DNA from: Saitoella complicata NRRL Y-17804
Taxonomy: Eukaryota > Ascomycota > Saitoellomycetes > Saitoellales > Saitoellaceae
Assembly (NCBI RefSeq): GCF_001661265.1
Contig: NW_017567022.1
Coordinates: forward strand, 1 to 64,000
DNA length: 64,000 bases
Reading direction: 5' to 3'
Part shown: piece after piece, positions 54,948-64,000 of the stretch
Layout of the letters: each line of letters opens with the position of its first letter
Position numbering within the stretch: position 1 is the stretch's first letter
Made by a program: the position numbers and the translations under genes
The notes under the pieces: model-generated
Told to the model about the DNA's origin: nothing
The model's database searches: none
The model's input: the letters and a program-made list of their open reading frames with translations, nothing else

Positions 54948-55694
54948 TCACGTCGTCTCCCGCTGACAATACTCCAATAACGCCATCATCTCCTCCGCCT
55001 GCTTCTTCTCCAACTCATCCTTTTCCTCCTTGTCTGCCTCACCCGACACAACGAGCCTGTAAGCGCCACTCAGTCAACCAAACTGTGAAATAACACACTG
55101 CAGCTCCAGGCGCTTACCTCTCAACACGATCGACAAACTTCTTGGCCTCTCGCCGTGCTGTGCTTAGAGAGTTTCCCGTAGGATCCCAGGTGCGGATCAA
55201 AACTGGGTGAGAGATGCGGGAGAGCCACCATCTACGACAGCTTGTGAGCAGATCATCCCTAATTAGGATTGTGAACGTACATGCTATTCCAGAAATCTTT
55301 CTCCCTTCGATGCAATATCGCATGCCTACACCCACCATTAGCCTCCTCCAGCTCCTCTTCTCCGCTCTGACCTTCAAACTACGTACCAGTAATCAGCACT
55401 GATCTCCCCATCCATACTCTGCGCAATTTCATGCGCTTCATGTAAGTTATCGTTCCATACGTGTAAACCAGACTTGAAGGTGTTCTGCTTCTTGGGGAGT
55501 TGAGCGATCTCGCCGGTGAGCGAGGCGTCAAAGACGGAGGTTGGGCAGAGAGGAGGGAGGGAAGTGCGCTTTGTAAGTTTGGAGGCTAATGAAGACATTT
55601 CTGGATTGACCGAGGTGAGAAAGTCCGGAATCCAGGTGCTGCCAGTCCTACGTCGGCTGGACGTCATCGCGCGGTATCGTCGAATGCATGGCAT
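54948..55694 (-). CDS. Small conserved fungal protein with HVWND/WHAILHRRE motifs
   Basis: Four exons (55694-55387, 55325-55281, 55231-55118, 55056-54948) give 191 residues; one exon is only 45 bp. The core is VFDASLTGEIAQLP, then SGLHVWNDNLHEAHEIAQ, then YWHAILHRREKDFWNS and RISHPVL. I recognise this arrangement as a conserved fungal family without established function, whose members share (HA/SG)LH(V/L)WND, AH.(I/L)AQ and YWHAI.HRRE. It then runs into a charged C-terminal helix (EADKEEKDELEKKQAEEMM). The start at 55694 is the first ATG of the frame after a stop-free leader. No signal peptide. Confidence 0.8.
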
Positions 55695-55771
55695 AATCAA
55701 AGTGTGAGTCACAGTGGGTTGAAGGAGTCCATTGTAGCTATATATTCCGTGACCAGCACTCAACCTTCATC

Positions 55772-58120
55772 TCACATGCCGGCCGCTTTCTGCTCAACCC
55801 GGATCCGGGGCAACTGTCCACCCTGACCTCCTCCCTGCTCCTCGCACTTCACCCAGCAATCCTTCATCTGGTGATATAGATGGTCTCGTGTGTGCCCCCT
55901 CGAATGGTAACCGTAGAACTTCTCGCGCAGAAAAGAGTCCTCCATCGCGGCAGAAAGGAGAAGGATCGGTGAATTCGCACGTATTCCGGTCGGCAGTGAT
56001 CGGAGCGCGTATGTGAAAAGTACGAAAGCGACGAAAAGGCACACAAGCATTGCCATGAGGAATAGACACCCCACCACTTGACGGCTATTCCAGCGACAGG
56101 TTTGTAACCAGTGGCTTCGAGATAAGGACGATTGCCGTAAAAAGAGCTCTTGTATAGGCATAAGCATGGATCACGAAGGTCACGTTCGAGGACTGACCTA
56201 CCAAGAGCGTGCGAGCTGCACCATACGCAGCGATTGTGAGTTTGGACTCAAAAGCCGTTGAGTTGAGAACCCGAGTGTGCTCATCCACGGGCCACGACAG
56301 AGGAAAACTGCGATAGTCGACATCGTTTGAGCCGTCGCTCCGGAGGATAGTATCTCCCATAATCCATGCAATTCCGTTTACCAAATACTGACTCATCTGT
56401 ACAAGATACTGTCAGGTAGATGGTCAGGATCGGTGTTGGCCTAGGCTTACCATTCCTAGCAAGCCCACTTGGTCCGTAGGATGACCTGCTGTCCTGGAGG
56501 TTTCGTTAGACCTCAACGTACAGTTTTGTAAGTTTCTCTGGACAAGTTGACAATCTCCAACGACCTCGTCCATTGTTGAAGTACATTTCATCACATAGGC
56601 CCATCCCAGTGTTCCATTGTCGGTCGACGTCAAGGTCTGCATATAACGCGTTATGTTGCTGCCAAAGTTGCCAGGGACTTTGCCGGCAACCAAAAATAGC
56701 AAATTGAAATTGCCACTATCGTCGTAGGTAGTATTCACATCAGCACTTCCGTTCCTGTGCATGATTATGATGGGCGTGTTCATGAACCGTACTAATTGAT
56801 CAACCTGCATATTGGAAGTATTAAGACTCACGTTTAGGACTGGAACGTGCCCCCCCATATCCAGGTTCAGACTGATGTTGAATGCCATTTCGTCGACCGT
56901 TGTGCACTGGACCAAAGGCATAGCTCCCTAGTATCCATTAGACCCTGTGTTTGAGAATGGCTCATCGTCTCACCTTGATACCCCTCCAGGTCTCATCTTG
57001 GGTAGAATTCTGCTTAGTCGCAGACATCGGCCACACAGCCCCACTCTGAGGATCCTCCACACTGGTAGTGTTCAACCCAATCGCTGCCTGAACAAGCATG
57101 CTTTTGGTAGGAAGTATAATCCTTTGGAGATCAAAGACACCAACAAAACACCTGCCTTGTTGTACGTAGAAATCGTAAGATCGGGATTGTTGGGATACCC
57201 AAACGACTGATTACCGAAATGAGCAGTAACGTTTGAAATGAATTGGAGACCGAGCTTCGGATATGGTGCTTGATGAAGGACGGCGCCGGTGGCTACCAAA
57301 ACGGTAAGATATGCGACCATGGTAGCCACCGGTGCTTTCGATTGAAGCCGCCTTGCCCACCTAACCTTGTCAGTTAGTCGTGATTCCATCGTCTAACGAC
57401 CATTACGTACCACATTGAGACTAGAGTGCTCCAGTACCGAAAGCCTCAATCACTCAGTGCATCGAAATCACAAAGTGAAATACCCCCTCGCTGAGCTTCC
57501 ATCCATTTCAGCTCCGTCTCAAACTGAACCAAAGCCATACCCAGCAACACGACCAAGATCCACCCCACACTGCTTGTGACAAGAGAGATCACAGTATCCA
57601 CGGCAGCAATGCTCCATGACTGAGGACAGAAGACAAATACGCCGTCGCGAGCCGTGATATCATTCTGTGATGCCAGCAGGAACAAGCCAAAGCAGATGAG
57701 CAGCAAAACGACAATTACGAGGGAAACCCAGGAGAAAACCTCCGCGGTGCTCGCTTGCTTTATGACACGAACCATATTCAAGCCTTTCGCGCCCCGGTTG
57801 ACACGCATGGTCATAGAAGCGTACTCAGCGTCAGAGACCGTCAATAGGGGCTGACCTGAATCATCGCCGGCTATATAAGATACAGCAGGACTCGCAGACC
57901 GACTGGACACAGCGGAGCCATATTCACTGGGCGATAGACTCGATTGGGGTGGTAATGGACGAAGTAAAAACGGCTGAGGTCCAACATCTGATAAAGCTCG
58001 CCGATGCGTCTTCTTGTGCGCTAACGAGTTGACCCACTCATGTTCTTCATGCTGTGTGGAAAGTGATTCGGCATAGCCATATGTGTTCTCGTCAAAAGGA
58101 CTTTGAAAAGGGTTAGCCAT
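55772..58120 (-). pseudogene. Pseudogene of a multi-span membrane glycoprotein (tandem paralogue of 58611-60844)
   Basis: The start MANPFQSPF at 58120 and the overall layout match the intact neighbour: disordered Ser/Pro N-tail, three N-terminal membrane spans (SWVSLVIVVLLLICFGLFLL; AAVDTVISLVTSSVGWILVVLLGMALV; ATMVAYLTVLVATGAVL), a large N-glycosylated outer domain, SQYLVNGIAW and a last span. Compared with the neighbour I count an in-frame TGA within FDALSD-GFRYW near 57446, an ~11-base insertion before VFDLQRIILP near 57150, and a frame change in the last span near 56065. Introns inferred near 57400, 56930, 56430 and 56180 keep normal splice signals; the one after GLLG is shared with the paralogue. 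Sequencing error cannot be excluded for any one lesion, but three make a pseudogene likely. Confidence 0.75.
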
Positions 58121-58610
58121 CGTAGTCGTGCGGATCAATCAGATGCTGTATATATCAAAGGACCTTCCACACTTGAACTCGAAGAATCAAAGATATGGTC
58201 ATCATATATAGATTCAGCAAGTGCAAACACAAAATAACCGGCCCGCAAATATGCGGGAGAACCGAGCCATATGGCACTCGGCCGTTATGGTCCGCGAATA
58301 ATTCGTGCGGACGCACGGTGGCCGGCTTCCTACCGAGCCAAGAGAATCTCGTAACAACAGGAAGCACAGCGCCTCGATCATGATTATCTCTGCGAACTAG
58401 CTCGTTCGGGCAATTGCATCGAAACAGAGATTGGCTGAGACCCTTGGTATCATATGGGCAGGGATATCGACCGGGCGTGCGAGACGCTGCAAGCCCAAAC
58501 CTTAATCACACCAATTGCCCTAAGGTGGCCAATTATGTATGAGGTACGTATGAGGAACTTGGTTGATAGTTCGTAAACATGCTGCTATTGTTCTCAATCT
58601 TGCAGTCATC
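58121..58610. other. Intergenic stretch between tandem paralogues
   Basis: The promoter side of the pseudogene and the 3' flank of the intact copy. No gene or repeat is recognised. Confidence 0.5.
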
Positions 58611-60844
58611 TTAATCGGCACCTTGCACGAAACGAACTGGTAAGGTCTGATCCTCCACGCCCATCGCTCGCTCCCCATTCCGATGCCACGTATCTGGAGC
58701 TCTGTTCGTCTCGAGTACTGCACCAAGTTTAAAGCGACGATCCCGGACCTTTCGAACGACGTCCTGTCTCTTACAACCGTCCGTCCTTGCAAGCTCCTGG
58801 AGTAACTCAGGGTCAGAGGTAGCTGTAGTTAACAACATCGCCGGTGAATTTGCATGAGCGTTGATTGGAGAAGACCGAAGAATGTAGTTGAAAGAAATGA
58901 ACGCCAGGAAAAGGGCGAATAGCAGGAACACCATAAGGTATGCACCCCATAACTTGAAGGCTATCCCCGATCTGTGCTCGTAGCCTGTGGCATTCGTGTA
59001 CGTGTTGACTCCATAATAGGAATTCAGAAGCGTCTTAGCTGCTGCATTGTGGGCCAATTGCAATTTCTGAGTGAAGAAATCAAAACTAGGTAGCGGCACG
59101 CTTTTGTTGTCGATTTCAAGAGGAACGTTCGTCCACAGGAGAGGGTACGTCCGATTCGCAGGGAAATCATCAAGGTCTGGGTTGGCCATGTGCCAGGCCA
59201 TTCCGTTAACGAGATACTGACTTAGCTGTGACGGAGGTCGGTTAACTTTCTCGGAATATGCGCCATGGAACTCACCTGACCCAACAAACCAGGTTCGTCT
59301 GGAACGGGATGTTTGGACACCCCAGTCGCGTTATCCCGAATCACACAGTGTTGCAACTCGCGGCCAACCAATTCGCAGTCTCCATTGACTTCTTTCATGG
59401 CGAAGGAGCATTTCAGTACGTATGCCCAACCGGCGAAAGTCCTGTTACGCCCATCGATATCGTACCATTCAGACGGTTGTGCCCAATAAGATTTTGTGAT
59501 ATAGTCCGGCAAGTCGTAATAGTAGCTGCCGCTGACTATACCTGACAACATAAAGGTGAGATTGAATTGGTCGGTTGTGTTGTAAATTCCAGACTGCTCC
59601 GGAAGGATGATACCGATGAAGGGAGTATTGTGAAACTGGGACAGTTGAGTGAGACACGTGTCCAATCGACTATAGTTGACCGAGAATGCCGGGATTGACT
59701 TGTTACTTTGTGAGGGAGGCCAGCCCATGTAGAGCACAGGATCCGGTACCAGTTCGCAAGTCACACCAGGTAATGCTCCGGTCACATTATACCAGGTTTC
59801 GTTCAGAGTGGCATTGCCAGCGCCAGCAGGAGTCGACGGCCAGACAGCTCCGCTCTTGGAATCTTCGACGCTGCTTGTATTGAGATTGAAAGCAACGTTC
59901 AGCATGATACCGTTAACCGGTAAAATGATGTTTCCCATGTCAAAGATTCCCGTGTAGGAGCTATAATTGTACTTACTCACAACGAGACTGTCATTCGGGT
60001 ATCCAAAAGCCTGTGCTTCAATGACGCTCGTCTTCTTGAAGCCAACCTTTGGGTATGCTGCCTGGTTCAGGATCACTCCAGTTGCGATGAGGCTGATCAG
60101 GTAGAAGAGCATACAAGTCGCTAACCATCGGGATTGCAAGCGACGTGACCACCACATCGATGCGAGCGTTGTCCAATACCGGAAACCATGATCACTCAGC
60201 CCGTCAAAATCACCAAACGCTATGCCATTTTCCCGATAAGCTTCGATCCATTTCAATTCGGCCTGAAGTGCGATGAGCGTGACGCCCATCAACGCAGCAA
60301 GGATCGAACCAATCAATGAGGCTACCAAAGATATGACAGTGTCAACCGCGGCAACGCTCCAGCCAGAGGGAAAGAACACAACCACTTCATCACGCAATAG
60401 TAGATGTTTTGCTCTGGTTGTCAAGACCAAACCGACGATGAGCAGAACGAAGACCAATAAACACAAGGCGGTCCAAGTGAACAAGTCGATGTTTTCCACT
60501 TCTCCCCATATTTTTCGAAACGGCGAGCTGGGCGTGATCACGACCTCGGAGTGCCCCAGAATCCTTTCGTCGTCGGCTCCGAGAAGAGAATTGACACTGT
60601 CGTCACGTGGATGTTCTGTCCTAAATGGCGAGGGAGTACTTCCACCTGAGACGCTCGATCCAGCATAACCGGGAGAGTAATTGTCATACGACGGCAGAGA
60701 TCTGAGAGGAACAGGGCGGGCAGGTGAGCTAGAAAGGGAGCGGACGTAGGTGCGCCTCGAGACAGACGGATGAAGATAATGATCCGCTTCGCCATGACGA
60801 CCAGACCTTTCGTCAAGAGCGATGTCGTTGTAAGTCTCGTTCAT
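58611..60844 (-). CDS. Multi-span membrane glycoprotein of a fungal family, function unknown
   Basis: Two exons (60844-59276, 59225-58611) give 727 residues. A ~118-residue Ser/Pro-rich tail precedes three membrane spans at about 121-142, 165-190 and 240-258. A large outer domain of ~320 residues follows with many N-glycosylation sites and paired Cys (GVTCELVPDP, DTCLTQ, LKCSFAM, DCELVG, LQHCVIR). It closes with GLLGQ, LSQYLVNGMAWHMANPD and one more span (LWGAYLMVFLLFALFLAFISF). Fungal genomes carry families of this layout with the VNGMAW phrase, without a known role. A cell-surface receptor or wall-linked function is inference. Its neighbour at 55772-58120 is a decayed copy. Confidence 0.82.
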
Positions 60845-63632
60845 GGAGTCGGTTAGAGACGGCCAGGTAACGCAGACGATCCATCTTATAACCCTTGAAG
60901 GCTGTTAAGCCGTTAAACGACCTTCATCGACAGGCGCCTCTTCCCGCCTCGCATGCCACATGCCAACCTTCGGGCCGTAACGACGGGAAAGAAGGGTTAA
61001 GCCACCGTCCTGCTGAAAACAGCAAACACGTCGAAGAAGCGGCCCTCAGGCGGCGAAAACTTCAGAACATGAATGCTGATTTGTCCGCTAAGGTGGTATG
61101 GAATCCATCCTTTCACGTTCAGTACGATCATTGCGCTTGAAGCTTCACGACTGCGCGCAAGCGAGACTGCAAGGGCCCGCAAACCCGGACCCCCGACAAC
61201 AACGACCTGAATCCTATCAGGCTGTACGCTTGTCATTCAGCATTTTACCGCCATGCAAGACTGCTTAGACAATAGAAGCGACAAGTCGTATGCCGAACAT
61301 GAAGTCCTGGGCGGGTCCTCAGTACATTGTGAGTGTTGGGCGGTCGGTGCTGATGCATGTATGCTGGTTGAAGAGGCCCATGCGTGTCAAAATGCGCGAA
61401 GGCCAATTCAGAGCAAACATCTGGAGCCAGCACGGCGTACATATACACACGTCGAGGCTCAAATGGCTTTCACAAAGCCACTCACGGTGGTTGCCTCGCT
61501 CTGCATCGGTACAATGCGCATTTTCTGAGGGACATGGCAGCGTTCACTCTCATTTCGCGATCGGCGGTTTCTGAGTACTGCGGGCAACGTTCAAACCGCC
61601 TGTGTGACGAAGAGCTTAGCTGTGAAGCATCATTCTTCGAATTTTAACTCCCCCTTGGTCCTCGGTCTGTTTGCTCTGATCGAAGCTCCACTTGTCTCCC
61701 GGTGGGGTCTCTCCTGTGAGCGCGACGGGAGTGCCCGCAGCACAAGGCATTCTCCTTGGAGTAGTGGTTGTCAGCATGCACGGCCCCGCTTGAAACTGTA
61801 TACTGAGAATGTCTGCCGAGGTTCTGACATGTGCCGCGGCTTAAAACTGGGAACATGCGGCCCTTCTTTGATGTTTAAGGGACTTGCGTTGAAATGCCCC
61901 TTAAACATAGTTACGGGCCGTTACGCAGACTTTCCGTCTGTCTTACTACTGCGGCATGCAGTATGGCAAAAGCGAGGGGAAAAAATCTTTTATGAGTTGT
62001 GGAGGTGCCGCCAATTGTGCGGGACGTGATCAAGAACCATTGCCGGTGGATATCCGTATAGTTATCAAGAGCGTGTTCAGCCGGCGGCAGAAACGATATG
62101 AATCCCGTCAGAAGAGTCAGCGAATGCACCGGAGGTCTTAAAGTCCTGTGGATGACGCTCATCTCGTGTCCACGGTTTGTACGGGCGTGGGGCAACGAGG
62201 AAAATACGAGACGCAGTACAGCTACATTATGATGATAGGTAAACATGCGACGGCTACGATTGCCTACACTTAACTCAAATCAGAGAGGGTTCGATGATGA
62301 CGAACTATATGTTCGCCTCAGTCGCTCAACAGGGGTCGACCCCCACCATGAGACAGCAGAACGATACATACGGGTCTGAAACGTCGGTTCTACTGCTAGC
62401 GACGAACCTGGGCGCGCAGCAACGATCGTCTCGGGAAAAAGCTTAAGCGTTTCAGCACATCAAGAGCTTTCATCGAAATTTCAGATGTGACCTCGAGATG
62501 GCAGATAGCCGTGTCGTTATGTACTTTAAAGATTTATGAGACATTGAGTATGGATGGAGGATCTGTGCGAGTGGTTCTCCACGGGTGACATCCATTTTCG
62601 CGGGTGGCTTTGCTACAAACATCAGGTCACAATAGCAATCGTCTGGTATACAGAATTGTATACCTAGGTACTGAGGCACATTTCTATGAGCGACTGCCCT
62701 GGTGACTCCTGAGTTTTACGGTTTCCCACCCAACTGCGAAGCGCGGGTACATGCAGCCGGCTCATCCCAGGGCATCTGAGCTCGGTTGACGTGCGTCAGC
62801 TGAGCGGATATCTGCATTAAGAGGCAAATCCCCGAACCTTAATTTGGCGATACTTGTGATCTTCGACTTACGTAAGCGAAGGGCATCTCATGTTGAGTAA
62901 GCGGCGCTTACCTTTTAACTTCGTGTTGCACGGAGAACTTGGGTTCGCAATTTTTGGGCTGGCCGAGAATGACGTTCGGTGAGGAGACTACGGCGGAACT
63001 ATGCCACGTCTATGGAATGATATGGCGAAAGAGCTGCGTCTACCACGCTTTCACGGGTCTTATATTCTTCGATCTCATCGAGACATGTGTTTATCTCTTA
63101 TCATTGCGGGATGGATGGGATGAGGAGCATGCATTGTCACGTCAAGGGTCCTTTATTCTTGACCTCCCAAGATTATCCGAGTTTAAGTTAATCGGCTTCA
63201 TGGTGTACGTACGGGGGCGGTCAAGCACGCGTGGTCTTCAGCTGGAGGATTGCTAAGCCTGAGTCACAAGAACGCGATACGAGGGATGTCGAGCCCTTCC
63301 CGCGGTCATCAGAATTCGAGAAATTAAGGTGCACCTTAAAGGTTCCCGGGTCATGACAAAGAGCTGTTGTCCAAGGGTGGCATGTTTACTGCCTGTATAT
63401 GGGTACAATCCGATCCTTACGGAGACCAGTACGAAAGGAATTCGCGACCACGGGGAGAATGTGGAAATGAGGAGATGAGGGGAATGTGAAGAAGGATAAG
63501 GAGCTGCCCTAAGCTTATGTGCATTTTAAGGGGAACAACCATATGGTACGCCCCTACAACATCGCACGAAACGACCGGCAATGACTGTCTCCTCCATTCC
63601 ACTCTCGCTTCCCGCTGGTCACCGTGGAAGCC
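60845..63632. other. Gene-poor stretch
   Basis: Nearly 2.8 kb without a supportable gene. Open frames are short, overlap on both strands and lack domains. One small hairpin is visible at 61871-61908 (arms ATGTTTAAGGG / CCCTTAAACAT, loop 16). The right end is the regulatory region of the secreted protein gene at 63727. Confidence 0.45.
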
Positions 63633-63638
63633 TATAAA
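63633..63638 (+). promoter_or_regulatory. TATA box of the terminal secreted-protein gene
   Basis: TATAAA in GCCTATAAACAG lies 94 bp upstream of the ATG at 63727, followed by a CA-rich leader (CATCAACACACTC, TCAATCAACATCTCAAC), a typical strong fungal promoter layout. Confidence 0.65.
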
Positions 63639-63726
63639 CAGTCTCCGTCACCCCGCCCAAGCTGTTCCTCATCAACACACTCTCATCTCTCAATCACTTG
63701 ATACTTCGTTCAATCAACATCTCAAC

Positions 63727-64000
63727 ATGAAGGTTTCCATCATTGTCGCTGCTCTTTTCCTGGGAGCGTCCAGTTTTGTCGCTGCGTCTCCGGTCCCTAC
63801 CGTTGGGACCACCCCTGGCGTTATTCCCGCCCCTCCCCCGAGCTCTTCACCGCAGTCGGGGGGTTCCACGACCGCTATGGGTGGATCTGGTGGATCTGGT
63901 GGATCTGGTGGTGCCGGTGGCAAGGCCAACGGAGGTGACGGCGGTGACAAGAATGAAGGTGGCAAGAGCGGTTCTGCGAAGGCGTTTACATCTCTCGTCA
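63727..64000 (+). CDS. Secreted Gly/Ser-rich protein, runs off the window
   Basis: The frame starts at ATG 63727 with a clear signal peptide (MKVSIIVAALFLGASSFVAAS) and is open to the last base (91 codons seen). After a Pro-rich part (VPTVGTTPGVIPAPPPSSSP) comes a tandem GGS/GGSGG stretch (GGSGGSGGSGGAGG) and a Gly/Asp/Lys-rich segment. The full gene lies beyond the window, so its end and any introns are unknown. The TATA box and leader suggest good expression. A wall or secreted structural protein is the likeliest class. Confidence 0.8.
   Translation, partial: MKVSIIVAALFLGASSFVAASPVPTVGTTPGVIPAPPPSSSPQSGGSTTAMGGSGGSGGSGGAGGKANGGDGGDKNEGGKSGSAKAFTSLV

Noticed and set aside
61871-61908. Hairpin as a terminator or attachment site
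   Set aside because: Arms of only 11 bp in a eukaryotic intergenic region with no adjacent gene or duplicated flank; no function can be argued.
1-64000. tRNA, rRNA genes and CRISPR arrays
   Set aside because: Both strands were scanned by eye for T-loop-like GTTCGA-type words with matching acceptor stems, conserved rRNA cores and regularly spaced repeats; none was found.

Overview
This is the left end of a fungal chromosome. It opens with 19 perfect CCCTAA telomere units read 5'->3' from base 1. Nearly all genes have short introns (about 47-65 bp, GTAHGT/GTRNGT donors, CTAAC- or CTGAC-like branch sites, YAG acceptors). The gene families are fungal: a Sho1 osmosensor, an ascomycete-type laccase, a Cti6-like PHD protein, a Pom1/DYRK-type kinase, a Lag1 ceramide synthase and a Dal5/Tna1-type MFS transporter. 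A filamentous dikaryon, more likely an ascomycete, fits best. The species cannot be named from the sequence. No rRNA, tRNA or CRISPR array was seen.

Layout. 0-1.2 kb: telomere fused to a 5'-truncated MULE DNA transposon, with a second small telomeric patch inside the transposase remnant. 2-6.3 kb: an RBR ubiquitin ligase, a small mitochondrial-type protein and a phytanoyl-CoA dioxygenase-like enzyme. 6.3-9.5 kb: gene-poor, with decayed coding traces. 9.6-14.4 kb: a secreted Cys/Thr/Tyr repeat protein and a DYRK kinase. 14.7-22.1 kb: transposon territory (Myb/SANT-like relic; a nearly intact MULE with 74-bp TIRs and a perfect 9-bp target duplication; a 940-bp TA-flanked Tc1/mariner-like element), interrupted by an ACOT9-type acyl-CoA thioesterase. 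22.1-27.3 kb: an AT-rich nest of MITE-like inverted-repeat elements. 27.4-54.4 kb: ordinary gene-dense chromosome with housekeeping and metabolic genes. 54.9-60.8 kb: a small conserved protein, then two tandem paralogous multi-span membrane glycoproteins, one of them a pseudogene. 60.8-63.7 kb: gene-poor. The window ends inside a secreted Gly/Ser-rich protein.

Genes that may work together. Two paralogous FMN-binding split-barrel proteins lie 16 kb apart; one has three introns and the other none. The intronless one is divergently paired with an MFS permease, which suggests a small uptake and reduction module (inference). The extracellular or cell-surface set (Cys-rich repeat protein, laccase, GPI-type protein, multi-span glycoproteins, terminal secreted protein) and the Sho1 sensor are typical of a fungus that interacts with solid substrate. 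The most unusual observations are the telomere-transposon junction with its embedded telomeric patch, the cleanly bounded MULE, and the AT-rich nest of MITE-like elements.
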